Shown here piece after piece: positions 54,279-63,766 of a stretch of DNA of 64,000 bases. Within the stretch, counting starts at the first letter, position 1. The number at the start of each line of letters is the position of its first letter. Made by a program: the position numbers and the translations under genes. This DNA is from RGIG426 sp045598965 (GTDB lineage Bacteria; Bacillota; Clostridia; Oscillospirales; Acutalibacteraceae): contig JAZRVH010000004.1 of NCBI GenBank assembly GCA_045598965.1, positions 4,745 through 68,744 of the forward strand, written 5' to 3'. The notes under the pieces are model-generated. The model was given only the letters and a program-made list of their open reading frames with translations. It was not told where the DNA came from and made no database searches.

Positions 54279-55043
54279 ATGGCAGTTTTTGAGGGAAGCA
54301 TTTATTCCGAAGCTATGCAAATGCAAACGGGAGTTTGCGTAATTGCTCCGGAGGGAACGGCGATTTCGCCGCTGAAGGACGGAACATTTCCCGTGTTATA
54401 CCTGCTCCACGGGCTCGAGGATGACCACACCTGCTGGCTTCGAAGAAGTCGCATCGACTGCTATGTACGCAATCGGAATTTGGTCGTGGTGATGCCGGAG
54501 GTTCAACGCAGTTTTTATACCGATATGGCTCACGGACTTCCCTATTTCACCTATATCACCGAAGATTTGCCTCGTATGATGAAACAGATGTTTCGCATTA
54601 CCGATGACCCTCGCCACACGTATATTGCCGGTCTTTCGATGGGTGGCTACGGGGCACTCAAATGTGCATTGCGTAATCCTACCGCCTATGCGGCGGCGGG
54701 TTCATTTTCCGGTGCAACCGATCTGCGGCAAGAGGTGGAGGACCCCGCCCACAGCCCGTTTCTTCCCGGCGAAGCCTCCGGTATTTTCGGCGACCGACTG
54801 GCGGCAGAAAACGATTTACTGCTGCTCACTGCCAAAGCCGCCAAGGAGCATACGCCGCTTCCCCCGTTTTACATCACCTGCGGGCTTTCCGACCCGCTGT
54901 ATGACGCCAACAAGCGTCTGCGTACACAATTAGATTTTCTTAAAATCCCCTACGCTTACGAGGAATGGGCAGGGTCTCACAACTGGGATTTTTGGGACAA
55001 GTCCATTGAGAATTTCCTGAAATTTATTCTTCCCGAAACCTAA
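54279..55043 (+). CDS. Putative esterase (esterase D/antigen 85-like family)
   Basis: 254 residues from ATG 54279 (AAAGGAG site); the frame is open far upstream but only opposite nth. An alpha/beta hydrolase fold: LYLLHGLEDDHTCW, nucleophile GLSMGGYGALK (serine near 123), acid in CGLSDPLYDANKRL and histidine in EWAGSHNWDFWD. Members hydrolyse acyl or feruloyl esters; no signal peptide is present, so it acts in the cytoplasm. It shares a transcript with rarA (21-bp gap). Confidence 0.9.
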   Translation: MAVFEGSIYSEAMQMQTGVCVIAPEGTAISPLKDGTFPVLYLLHGLEDDHTCWLRRSRIDCYVRNRNLVVVMPEVQRSFYTDMAHGLPYFTYITEDLPRMMKQMFRITDDPRHTYIAGLSMGGYGALKCALRNPTAYAAAGSFSGATDLRQEVEDPAHSPFLPGEASGIFGDRLAAENDLLLLTAKAAKEHTPLPPFYITCGLSDPLYDANKRLRTQLDFLKIPYAYEEWAGSHNWDFWDKSIENFLKFILPET

Positions 55044-55064
55044 ATTCGAAAGGAGGCGGTGCAG

Positions 55065-56336
55065 ATGAAAGCCCCGCTGGCAGATCGAATGCGTCCGAGC
55101 ACGCTTTCCGACGTAGTCGGTCAACCCCATTTAATCGGCGACGGCAAAGCTCTACGCCGCATTATCGAATCCAACCATATCCCAAACCTCATCTTTTACG
55201 GGCCGTCCGGTGTCGGAAAAACCACCATCGCCCGCATTATTGCCGAACGAACGGATATGCGATTGCACAAGCTGAACGGCACCTCTGCCTCCACCGCCGA
55301 TATCAAAGCCGTTGTGGAGGAAACCCAAACGCTCGCCGGGGCTGGCGGTATTTTGCTGTATCTTGACGAAATTCAGTATTTCAACAAAAAACAACAGCAA
55401 ACCCTCTTAGAGCATATCGAAAATGGGGATATCACCCTTATCGCCTCCACTACGGAAAACCCCTATTTTTACGTTTACAGTGCGATTTTAAGCCGTTCCA
55501 CCGTGTTTGAATTCAAAGCCGTGGAGCCCGAAGATGTTGAGCCTGCCATTGCCCGTGGTTTCGCTTTTTTGGAAAAGGAAAACGGCTGCAAAATCACCGT
55601 TGAGGACGGCGTCATCTCCGCCATTGCTTCTGCTTGCGGCGGCGACGTACGCAAAGCCTTAAACGCCGTTGAGCTGTGCGTGCTCACCGCCTCTCCCGAA
55701 GCGGACGGCTCGTGCACCGTCACCTTGGATCTTGCCAACCAACTGGCACAAAGAAACACCCTGCGATATGACCGAGCGGGTGACGAACATTACGACGTCA
55801 TTTCCGCCTATCAAAAATCTATGCGAGGCTCTGACCCAAATGCGGCACTCCACTATCTGGCACGCCTTTTGGAAGCGGGCGATTTGCCGTCGGCGTGTCG
55901 GCGGTTACTTGTCTGTGCCGCCGAGGATGTCGGGCTTGCCTATCCGCAAATTTTGCCCATCGTCAATGCGGCGGTGGATATGGCGTTACAATTAGGTCTG
56001 CCCGAAGCCCGTATCCCGTTAGCGGATGCGGTTGTGTTGGTGGCAACTGCCCCCAAATCCAACTCCGTGTACTGCGGCATCAATCAAGCCATGAAAGATG
56101 TGGAGGCGGGCAAAGCCGGCCCTATTCCCCGTCAACTGCAAAACAAGCACTTCGACGGTGAGGACCAAGCAAAGAAAGGGCAATTTTATCTCTACCCCCA
56201 CGATTTCCCCCATCATTGGACAAAACAACAATATCTGCCGGAAACGCTCAAGGATACCGTTTACTACACGCCCGGCGATAACAAAAACGAAGCCGCTTTT
56301 GCCGAATACTGGAGTAAAATCAAAGGCAAAAAATAA
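55065..56336 (+). CDS. rarA: Replication-associated recombination protein A
   Basis: 423 residues from ATG 55065 (AGGAGG, 8-base spacing); GTG 55059 is too close to the site. RarA/MgsA is an AAA+ clamp-loader-like ATPase acting at stalled forks. Signatures: RPSTLSDVVGQPHLIG, Walker A FYGPSGVGKTT, Walker B LYLDEIQYFNKKQQ, sensor 1 STTENPYF and the C-terminal tetramerisation part (VLVATAPKSNSVY, YPHDFPHHW). Confidence 0.95.
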   Translation: MKAPLADRMRPSTLSDVVGQPHLIGDGKALRRIIESNHIPNLIFYGPSGVGKTTIARIIAERTDMRLHKLNGTSASTADIKAVVEETQTLAGAGGILLYLDEIQYFNKKQQQTLLEHIENGDITLIASTTENPYFYVYSAILSRSTVFEFKAVEPEDVEPAIARGFAFLEKENGCKITVEDGVISAIASACGGDVRKALNAVELCVLTASPEADGSCTVTLDLANQLAQRNTLRYDRAGDEHYDVISAYQKSMRGSDPNAALHYLARLLEAGDLPSACRRLLVCAAEDVGLAYPQILPIVNAAVDMALQLGLPEARIPLADAVVLVATAPKSNSVYCGINQAMKDVEAGKAGPIPRQLQNKHFDGEDQAKKGQFYLYPHDFPHHWTKQQYLPETLKDTVYYTPGDNKNEAAFAEYWSKIKGKK

Positions 56337-56393
56337 GCAGCTGAATTCCAATAGTCATTTAGCCGAAAGGCTTGATGAATAATTCATTTTTAT

Positions 56394-56442
56394 AGGAGAG
56401 TGCTTTTTGAAGAAGTACAAAAAAACGGTGCTTGTGGCATAA
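56394..56442 (+). promoter_or_regulatory. Candidate leader peptide (11 codons) upstream of the acetyltransferase
   Basis: AGGAGAG (56394-56400), a 6-base spacer, then TTG 56407 and the frame MKKYKKTVLVA ending at TAA 56440-56442. It ends two bases before the hairpin at 56444. Chance occurrence cannot be excluded for so short a frame. Confidence 0.4.
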
Positions 56443-56477
56443 CCGGGAGGTTTGCGAACAAGCACACAAACCTCCCG
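56428..56477 (+). promoter_or_regulatory. Pseudoknot-capable leader RNA before the GNAT gene
   Basis: An 11-bp perfect stem, cgggaggtttg (56444-56454) with caaacctcccg (56467-56477), encloses a loop. That loop contains acaagcac (56458-56465), complementary to gtgcttgt (56428-56435) upstream. There is no T run, so it is not a simple terminator. No other gene is seen in 56337-56519. Confidence 0.55.
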
Positions 56478-56519
56478 CCGAACGGCAGTTGAAGTCAACA
56501 ATATTCAGGAGGAAAAACA

Positions 56520-57146
56520 ATGAATCAAAATGACACAATTATTCGTTTAGAAACCACCGCCGATTACAGAGAAACCGAAAACCTTGTCCGTGAATCGTTT
56601 TGGAACGTCTATCGTCCGGGATGCAGCGAGCATTACGTGCTTCACACATTGCGAAACGACCCGGCGTTTGTCAAAGAATTGGACTTCGTTATGGAGCAAA
56701 ACGGTGTACTCATAGGACAAAATATGTTTATGCGTACCGTTATCAAGACCGATGACGGCAATGAACTCCCCGTTTTAACCATGGGGCCTATCGGCATTAC
56801 TCCCTCTCTCAAGCGAAAAGGCTACGGCAAACAACTGCTTGATTACTCTTTGCAACAAGCCACCGCTCTCGGTTACAAGGCGGTCTTGTTTGAGGGGAAC
56901 ATCGCCTTTTACGGCAAAAGCGGGTTTGACTACGCCTCTCGCTTTGGCATTCGCTATCACCATTTGCCGGAAGATGCCGATGCCTCCTTTTTTCTCTGTA
57001 AAGAGCTAATCCCCGGTACACTGGATAACGTTACCGGCGTGTATCAAACGCCCGCCGGTTACTATGTCGAGGATGCCGATGTGGAGGAATTCGACAAACA
57101 ATTCCCCCAAAAACAAAAGTTAAAACTGCCGGGGCAACTTTTCTAA
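56520..57146 (+). CDS. GNAT family N-acetyltransferase (YhbS-like)
   Basis: 208 residues, ATG with an AGGAGG site. The acetyl-CoA motif A is MGPIGITPSLKRKGYGKQLLDY (about 90-111), followed by LGYKAVLFEGNIAFYGKSGFDY. The N-terminal 60 residues match predicted acetyltransferases of the COG3153 group. The acceptor substrate is unknown: protein, small molecule or drug are all possible. A structured leader precedes it and a strong terminator follows. Confidence 0.88.
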   Translation: MNQNDTIIRLETTADYRETENLVRESFWNVYRPGCSEHYVLHTLRNDPAFVKELDFVMEQNGVLIGQNMFMRTVIKTDDGNELPVLTMGPIGITPSLKRKGYGKQLLDYSLQQATALGYKAVLFEGNIAFYGKSGFDYASRFGIRYHHLPEDADASFFLCKELIPGTLDNVTGVYQTPAGYYVEDADVEEFDKQFPQKQKLKLPGQLF

Positions 57147-57154
57147 ACAGCAAA

Positions 57155-57182
57155 AAGGGGCTGACGAAATCGTCAGCCCCTT
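57155..57182. terminator. Bidirectional terminator between the GNAT and YD-repeat genes
   Basis: aaggggctgacg (57155-57166) pairs perfectly with cgtcagcccctt (57171-57182), with A and T runs on the two sides. It serves two converging genes. Confidence 0.85.
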
Positions 57183-57189
57183 ATCTTTT

Positions 57190-58308
57190 TTATTTCATAT
57201 CGACGTAATGATACACCGTTTTCCACAGCATCGTCTTCCCGTCCCAACTAACGCAAATGGCCTTTTGCGGGGTATTTCGTTGGGAATAGGTGTATTTCCA
57301 CTGGGATTCCTCGTCCTCGTAATCCAAGGGAATTCCCAAAACATCCACACTGTATGAATAATCGATACGAGCATCTAAAAGCCCTCGATCGTCATTGTAC
57401 ACGTGGCTTTTCAGGTTGCCCGATTTATCATAGGAGAACTCCTCGCTCCCCACCAAAACGCCGCCGTCGCCATAGCGTTTGATTGTAGCGGTGTTACCGT
57501 CATCGGTATAAAAATAGTTGACATACCCGTAGGAATGACCGCTTGAATCCAACGTTTCTTCTTTAATCAAGCGATTTTTCTTGTCATAGGAATAAACGGT
57601 TTTGCCCTCACTTCTCCCGCTGGAATCGGTATACTTTTCGCTGGTTCGTTTTCCGGCAACGTTGTAGGTATACGTGGTTTTTATAATGATATTGCCGCTC
57701 TTGTTCAGTTTGGTTTTTGACGTCACCTGACCCGAATCGTTATACGCATACACCGTTTTAATCGTATACTCGTCGCTATCGGTATACACCGTAGACGAAA
57801 GGCGGTGCTTGGAATCGTAGGTATACACACGTTTCCAGTTAAGATCTCCGTTCGGCTGGCGTTCGGTCATCAGCGTAATGTTTCCCAGCGTGTTATAGGT
57901 ATAGAAATTGATGATAACGTTGTTTCCGTCCTCATCGTAGTGATACACCGAACGAACCCGTTTTTTCGCCAATTCCGGTTCTTTTCCGTTGATAGTGGGG
58001 ATTAACTCCGCCAAATACATCCGTAAAATCAGTACGTCCTTCGTGTTGACAACCCGATCGCTGTTACAATCCGCCGCCGTTGTTTGAATAGACGTTGTCA
58101 TCTCTGCAATATACTTTCGCATCGTCAACACGTCTTTTGTATTCACCGCACCGTCCGCATTGGCGTCTCCGTAAATGACAACTTTTTTCCCGGTTCCGGT
58201 TCCCGTGCCGGTGTCGGTGCCAGTCTTGGTTCCTGCGGCTGTCGCCGGAAGCGACATCGTCAAAAGTACCGCCAACGACAAAAACGACGCCATCCATCGC
58301 TTTTTCAA
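57190..58308 (-). CDS. Secreted protein with N-terminal dockerin and YD-type repeats
   Basis: 372 residues from TTG 58308, which has the only good site (AAGGAGGGGG) downstream of the promoter. A signal peptide (KKRWMASFLSLAVLLTM, ending near 25) and a Thr/Gly linker lead to two dockerin loops (GDANADGAVNTKDVL and ADCNSDRVVNTKDVLILR, about 45-105). The rest (about 125-350) is a series of YTYDSKHRLSSTVYTDS- and YSYDKKNRLIKEE-like units, the YD/RHS wall-repeat pattern, without an RHS core or toxin domain. It is probably a docked adhesive or carbohydrate-contacting protein. Confidence 0.85.
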   Translation of the reverse strand: MKKRWMASFLSLAVLLTMSLPATAAGTKTGTDTGTGTGTGKKVVIYGDANADGAVNTKDVLTMRKYIAEMTTSIQTTAADCNSDRVVNTKDVLILRMYLAELIPTINGKEPELAKKRVRSVYHYDEDGNNVIINFYTYNTLGNITLMTERQPNGDLNWKRVYTYDSKHRLSSTVYTDSDEYTIKTVYAYNDSGQVTSKTKLNKSGNIIIKTTYTYNVAGKRTSEKYTDSSGRSEGKTVYSYDKKNRLIKEETLDSSGHSYGYVNYFYTDDGNTATIKRYGDGGVLVGSEEFSYDKSGNLKSHVYNDDRGLLDARIDYSYSVDVLGIPLDYEDEESQWKYTYSQRNTPQKAICVSWDGKTMLWKTVYHYVDMK

Positions 58309-58345
58309 CGGAATCCCCCTCCTTTTCTCACAACAATACAACCAA

Positions 58346-58374
58346 ATTATAGAGTATTCGACCTGCAATGTCAA
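58346..58374 (-). promoter_or_regulatory. Consensus promoter of the dockerin/YD-repeat gene
   Basis: Minus strand TTGACA (58374-58369), 17-base spacer, TATAAT (58351-58346). Its -35 begins one base after the T run of the preceding terminator. Confidence 0.85.
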
Positions 58375-58375
58375 G

Positions 58376-58407
58376 AAAAATCCCCCGTCAAATGACGGGG
58401 GATTTTT
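58376..58407. terminator. Terminator of the 1765-residue protein gene
   Basis: aaaaatcccccgtca pairs with tgacgggggattttt around a two-base loop; T run on the minus-strand 3' side. Confidence 0.85.
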
Positions 58408-58417
58408 GGAAAAACCG

Positions 58418-61400
58418 TTAGTTTTTGATGACACCGACTTGGCCGACATCATACCGTTGAGGATTCAAGCCCTCATCGAGGTAGTAGCGGTTGACAGACA
58501 GTTTATTGCCATCCACACTCATAATGAGGAACGAGGCTTCATAACCGGCCTTCGTCTCATGAAGCATCAAATCCGGGTAAGAGCACGTCAAGCCACCGTC
58601 ATTTTTACCTTTAAACATCACGCCTTTTTCTCCGCCTTTGGACAGGTTGCCATCCATACCGGAACCGGCGTTTTGCAGGTAAATCGGGCCGTTGCCGCCT
58701 TGGAAGAATTTGATGTCGCCTTCGGTAGTATACGAGGACGTACCGATAGCATCATTTTTCAGCGGATACGTGGTGTAGTAGTCTTCGTTGACATGGGCAC
58801 TGATAACAAAGTCCACGTCGTACTGCTCGAAAATGTCGATAGCACTGCGGCTGGTAGCATCGGTCATATCCCGCTCATTGTGGCAGTAGAACGGCCAGTG
58901 CAGGAACACCACTTTGAATTTTTTCTGCGTATTGCTCAAGTCGGTACGCAACCAGTTGATTTGGGTCGTATCCAGCTCGCCGTTGTGGCCGCTATCGAGC
59001 ACGATAAAGTGAACATCACCGTAATCGTAGGAATAATAGTCGGTGGAGGTGTTCACCGTATCGTTGTTGAAGAAATACTGCACATAGTTGTTATCGTGGT
59101 TGCCGTTGGCAACAAACCACGGATGCTCTGCAAAGTACGCATCGCTGCCGAACAGGTTGTTCGAGCCGTTGATGGTATTACGCCACGGCGAAATGGTGCT
59201 CATACCGTCGTCACTGCAATACACGAAGTCGCCGCCGGACACAAAGAACGAAGCGGTCGGTGCCTGCGAAAGAGCCTTGCTGAAGATGGTAGAAACGCCT
59301 TTCCAGCCTTTCTTATCGCTGTTTTCCGGTTGGGTATCGGCGGTGTAGATAAGCGAGAAATTACCGACATTTTCCGGACGAGTGGTGAAGGTGTAAATCT
59401 CGCTCCACACGTCGGCGTCACTGTCACCTACACGGTAGGAATACGTAGTGTTGAAGCTCAAATTATCAATCACACCCTGGTGGATGTAGGTCGTTATCGG
59501 GGAAAACATTTCGCTGCGATTTTCCCACTTGTAATCGTATTCGTAGGTCGTCTTGGAGTAGTTTTCGAATGCATTTATTTCTTTCGTGTAGTTGTCGGTC
59601 ACCGCAATCTCACGAGCGGAATTGAAAGAACTTTCGCCCGTCGCCACGCCTTGCACAATCTGAATCGTCGGGCTGGTCATATTGGCAAAGCTGTGGAAAG
59701 ACACACCGTACTCGGTGCACGCATCATCAAAGTAGGTCAAGGTCACAAGGTCAATGTCCGCACTGCCGGAAAGTGTCGGTGCCGGCGGGTTGGGATCACT
59801 GCCGCCCGGCACGGTTACACCGGCTTCGTTATGGCCACTCCACGACAGCACACCGTCATAAACGTGGAACGCCTGCACCGTGTATTTGGCACCGGCAACC
59901 GCTTTGCTGTTCGTATCGGTATACGAGACGGTAGTGGCACCAAGCACGGTTTTCACCGTTTTCCACGCCGAACCGTTCCAGCGATAGAGACGGTAACCGG
60001 TAGCACCGGTCACTGCACTCCAGCTGACGGTTGCACCGGAGCTCACCTTGGTCGCCGACCCAAGGGTAGGCGTTGCAAGAATCACACGGCCACGCATTCC
60101 AAGCGGGTCATACGTGCTCCACTTCGTCGTGTCGCCGCTGCCGGTGTACGCTTGCACCGTATAGGCATATTCCACTCCGATCACCGCACTGGTGTCGGTA
60201 TACGTAAAGGTATTGTTATTGGAAAGGGTATTCACCGTTTTCCAACTGCCAAGCGTCTGGTTTTCCACCGTACGGCGATAGATACGGTAGCCGGTAGCAC
60301 CGTTCACCTTCGCCCAGGTGATTTTAATGCCAAGGCCATCCACCGTGGCGTTCCCCACGTCGGGAGCACCGAAGGTCGGCGTTGCCGTCACATCGGAGGA
60401 TTTTTGACTCCATGTGGTTTCGCTGCCCTCAGTCACGAACGCCTGCACCGTAAAGGTGTAGGTTTCGCCCGCATTGAGCCCAACCACGTTATAAGAGGTG
60501 GTTGTTCCGTCGTTAAGGGTTTTCACCGTGTTCCAACTACCGTTCACTTTCTTAAACACACGATAGCCGGAGGCACCCTCCACCGCATTCCAGCTGATGG
60601 TCACGCCGTCTGCCGAAACGGTGGCTTTCACGCCTTGCGGCGTAGGCACGTCGGACTCGACTTGCACCTCACTGTACGTGGCTTCCACCGACACGTTGCC
60701 CGCCGGCATCGTGAACGTGGTAGACATGGACGTGGCATCCGCAAAGGTCACGGCGGTCGAGCCGGATTTCACCACCCATTTGTCAAACTCATAGCCGGAA
60801 GCGGCAGCGTTAGCAGAAATGGTGATGGTATCCCCCATATTCGCCGCCGTTTTGGACGCCGAGCCGTTCGTAACGGAAACCGTATAGTCGACTTTCTTAA
60901 AGTTTGCCGTTACCGCCACGTTTTTCGCCGGCATCACAAAGCTGGTGTTGGCGTTATTGGCGTTGGCAAAGGTCACGTCGGAAGACGTCCATTTATCGAA
61001 GGTGTAACCCGTCGGTGCAGAGCCGGCGGTGAGGTTCACCGTATCGCCGGCGGCCGCAGAAGTTTTGCCCGCTGTGCCGTTGGTCACAGTAACAGTGTAG
61101 GTGGTGGTTTCGCCACCGCCGGTACCGTCGGTCAGCACTGCACGGGTGATGGTATATTTCGCATCAGTACCGCTGAGATAAATGCGGTCAGCCGCCGTCG
61201 CAGGCGTAAAGGTAAAGGTCTGGGTTCCGGAGGTGCCCACCGCAATCGTTGCCGGTGTCATCGTCTTCGTACTGCCGTTATACAAACGGATTTCCATCGG
61301 AACTGTGCCGGAAACGTTGACATCCAACGTCAGCGTGTAGGTCGTGCCCGGCACGAAGTTAATCATCTGATACAAGGCTTTCGTACCGCTGTTACCGTTG

Positions 61401-63715
61401 TCGATATAGAACGAGCCGGCACTAAAGGTCGACTGACCCGCTCCTTTATCCACACCACCGTCTTTCCAGCCGAAGTTGGAATCGCTCGAATTGGTAACCA
61501 TAAAGTCGCCGTTGATGAACAGGTTCGTGCCGGTGGTCGTACCGCCTTGTTGTTGCGTAGTGGAAGCAGTTGCCGACGTTTGGGTCGCCGTCGCAGTCGT
61601 CGACGTTTGGGTCGTCGTAGTCTCCGACACCGACGTCTCGTCGCCGAGGGTGTTATCCTTCAAGGTGATGTTGCTCAACTTATAGGTGGATTTCCAACCG
61701 CCGAACAAAATGCGGTCCATCCCCTCTGTGGCGGTAAAGGTATGGGTAAAAGAACCGTTAGAGAGCGACTTCACATAGTTGGTGTCGGACGTGTCGTCCA
61801 GATACAGTTTCAAGTCGCCGGACAAATCCGCCACCGTACCGGTGATGGTGTAGTTATGACCCGGGATAAACGCAATCATCTCATAAAGGCCTTTGCGAGT
61901 TTCGTTGCCGTTAGTGATGGTCGCCACACCGCCGGACACCGACGATTTGTTTTTATCAATTTTATCGATTTTCCAACCGAAATCGGAGGCACTCATATTC
62001 TCCACCCCAAAGTCACCGTTCACGAGATATCCATATCCCGTTGCCGGCATCGTGGTGGGTTTTGTTTTGTAGGTTGCGGTCAACGATACGTTGCCGTTCG
62101 GCATCACAAACGAGGTGGAACTGGACGTAGCGTAGCTGAGTGTCACATTGGTAGAACCGCTATCCACAGTCCATTTATCGAACACCATCCCGGAAGCGGC
62201 GGTGTTGGCTTTGATGGTAACGGTCTCGCCCGGCATAGCGGTAGACGGAGTCGCCGTACCGTTCGTCACGGTCACAGAATAGCTTTCGAGGCCCTCGCTG
62301 TTCATCGGTACTTCATAGATGTTGTCGTACCAAGTTGAAATCGCACTCGAGCGAGAAATGGTGGAAGAGGTATGGGCTCTCACCCACAGCTTCGAGCCGG
62401 TGTCACCGGACCAGTGAGCGTGAGCCGGATCCACATCCTCAGGATCACGGTTATCATAATTGATACCGTAGATTTTGTAGCTCGTGCCAAGCGAGGCAGG
62501 AAGCGTCCAGTAGGGCTTTGCCTGCTGCGTGGCGAAATCCCACTCGTACACGGTGCGGCCTTTGGTGAAGAACAGACGCTCGCCGTCAGAAGCAAGCACC
62601 GAATAGGTGTCGCCGGTAGAGCAAATCACCTCATGGGTTGCACCGGTCAAATCGGTGGCGTTCGACCAACGCATCAACTGCTTCGTGGAGCTGTTAATGT
62701 AGTAAATGCCATTTTGCACATAGTCGTTATTCACCAGTTGCATCGGCGAATAATCGCAATTTTGCCAAAACGCAGTATCGTAGGTATTGGAATTGCAAGC
62801 ATACTCATAGTCACGAGTTTGGTTTGTCGTATCCACATAGTGCCCAAACTTCGCATTGGAATTCAGCAGATAATCGTGCTTCGTTTTACCGAGCATATCC
62901 GGCATGGAATCGTCCCATGTAGCATCCATAAAATAGCGGTTACCGTCAAGAATGATGACATTCCACGCATGGTTGAGGCCGGAAGAATTCGCATACCACA
63001 GCTCGATGCCGCATTGACGGAGCAAGAACTCACATGCGAGCGAGAAACCTTTGCACACTGCATCACGCATCACGATGGCACCGTACATATCGTAGGACGT
63101 GTGGGGCAGTTCCGACAACTCGCCATTCGCTTTACGCTGATAATTATCGAAGTCATACTCCGTCCAGTCCACCATACGGTCGTGGATAATGGTGATTTTC
63201 TGCAAATCGGTCAGGGAATTGTTGCCCTTTACGCCGTCCAAGAAGTACTCGGCGTTATCCAGAACTTCCTGGTACATCTCGTGGTAATCGGACGCCGTAT
63301 AGTAATACGTGGAGAAACGCACCGCAGTACAAACCGATTTTCCTCCCACAGAACCGAAGTCGATGCCGCAACTTTTGCAATGGAACAAGCGGGGGCAATC
63401 ATACCACAAATAATCCCGCAACGCATCCAAAAGCTCAAACGGCACAGCTTTAAGGTCAGCTGGAAGTGCCTGCGAAGTAGTGGGCTCGTTCCAGAATGTG
63501 TTGAACGCCCACTCCTCCAGGTCATCCAAGTCGATATACCTTGCCAATTCGTTGATTTCCTCAATCGACGGCTTACCATCATCATCCGGCAACGGGTCAA
63601 CACAATCAACGGGCGACGGGTCGTTGTAGCCGGTAATCTCCGACAACGCAAGCGTCGGCATAGCGGTGGTAAGAAGCATTACCATCGCCAGCATCAAAAC
63701 CAAAATTCGTTTCAT
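58418..63715 (-). CDS. Large secreted transglutaminase-like / phosphoesterase multidomain protein
   Basis: 1765 residues from ATG 63715 (AAAGGAGA site). Signal peptide 1-24. A transglutaminase-like domain (about 70-290) has Cys in DAVCKGFSLACE (near 221), His in LNHAWNVI and Asp in MDATWDD. Then one InlB-type repeat (477-551), two NGDF-type carbohydrate-binding-like modules (558-692 and 725-865) with a Thr-rich linker between, two more InlB repeats (870-1012), three fibronectin III domains (1018-1302), a purple-acid-phosphatase N-domain (about 1318-1445) and a calcineurin-like phosphoesterase (YTADTQ, GGDFVY, GNHDNN, HWPFYCHNE). The usual GHxH motif reads SAHVNED. There is no dockerin, sortase motif or C-terminal membrane helix. 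Confidence 0.88.
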   Translation of the reverse strand: MKRILVLMLAMVMLLTTAMPTLALSEITGYNDPSPVDCVDPLPDDDGKPSIEEINELARYIDLDDLEEWAFNTFWNEPTTSQALPADLKAVPFELLDALRDYLWYDCPRLFHCKSCGIDFGSVGGKSVCTAVRFSTYYYTASDYHEMYQEVLDNAEYFLDGVKGNNSLTDLQKITIIHDRMVDWTEYDFDNYQRKANGELSELPHTSYDMYGAIVMRDAVCKGFSLACEFLLRQCGIELWYANSSGLNHAWNVIILDGNRYFMDATWDDSMPDMLGKTKHDYLLNSNAKFGHYVDTTNQTRDYEYACNSNTYDTAFWQNCDYSPMQLVNNDYVQNGIYYINSSTKQLMRWSNATDLTGATHEVICSTGDTYSVLASDGERLFFTKGRTVYEWDFATQQAKPYWTLPASLGTSYKIYGINYDNRDPEDVDPAHAHWSGDTGSKLWVRAHTSSTISRSSAISTWYDNIYEVPMNSEGLESYSVTVTNGTATPSTAMPGETVTIKANTAASGMVFDKWTVDSGSTNVTLSYATSSSTSFVMPNGNVSLTATYKTKPTTMPATGYGYLVNGDFGVENMSASDFGWKIDKIDKNKSSVSGGVATITNGNETRKGLYEMIAFIPGHNYTITGTVADLSGDLKLYLDDTSDTNYVKSLSNGSFTHTFTATEGMDRILFGGWKSTYKLSNITLKDNTLGDETSVSETTTTQTSTTATATQTSATASTTQQQGGTTTGTNLFINGDFMVTNSSDSNFGWKDGGVDKGAGQSTFSAGSFYIDNGNSGTKALYQMINFVPGTTYTLTLDVNVSGTVPMEIRLYNGSTKTMTPATIAVGTSGTQTFTFTPATAADRIYLSGTDAKYTITRAVLTDGTGGGETTTYTVTVTNGTAGKTSAAAGDTVNLTAGSAPTGYTFDKWTSSDVTFANANNANTSFVMPAKNVAVTANFKKVDYTVSVTNGSASKTAANMGDTITISANAAASGYEFDKWVVKSGSTAVTFADATSMSTTFTMPAGNVSVEATYSEVQVESDVPTPQGVKATVSADGVTISWNAVEGASGYRVFKKVNGSWNTVKTLNDGTTTSYNVVGLNAGETYTFTVQAFVTEGSETTWSQKSSDVTATPTFGAPDVGNATVDGLGIKITWAKVNGATGYRIYRRTVENQTLGSWKTVNTLSNNNTFTYTDTSAVIGVEYAYTVQAYTGSGDTTKWSTYDPLGMRGRVILATPTLGSATKVSSGATVSWSAVTGATGYRLYRWNGSAWKTVKTVLGATTVSYTDTNSKAVAGAKYTVQAFHVYDGVLSWSGHNEAGVTVPGGSDPNPPAPTLSGSADIDLVTLTYFDDACTEYGVSFHSFANMTSPTIQIVQGVATGESSFNSAREIAVTDNYTKEINAFENYSKTTYEYDYKWENRSEMFSPITTYIHQGVIDNLSFNTTYSYRVGDSDADVWSEIYTFTTRPENVGNFSLIYTADTQPENSDKKGWKGVSTIFSKALSQAPTASFFVSGGDFVYCSDDGMSTISPWRNTINGSNNLFGSDAYFAEHPWFVANGNHDNNYVQYFFNNDTVNTSTDYYSYDYGDVHFIVLDSGHNGELDTTQINWLRTDLSNTQKKFKVVFLHWPFYCHNERDMTDATSRSAIDIFEQYDVDFVISAHVNEDYYTTYPLKNDAIGTSSYTTEGDIKFFQGGNGPIYLQNAGSGMDGNLSKGGEKGVMFKGKNDGGLTCSYPDLMLHETKAGYEASFLIMSVDGNKLSVNRYYLDEGLNPQRYDVGQVGVIKN

Positions 63716-63766
63716 AAAATCGGTCTCCTTTCGTGCCGCAGACACAGCACATACAATTACAGAGTA

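Noticed and set aside
58175..62338. A 1387-codon open frame on the plus strand
   Set aside because: Antisense to the 1765-residue gene, with the same Arg/His-rich shadow composition. The minus frame has a signal peptide and recognisable domains.
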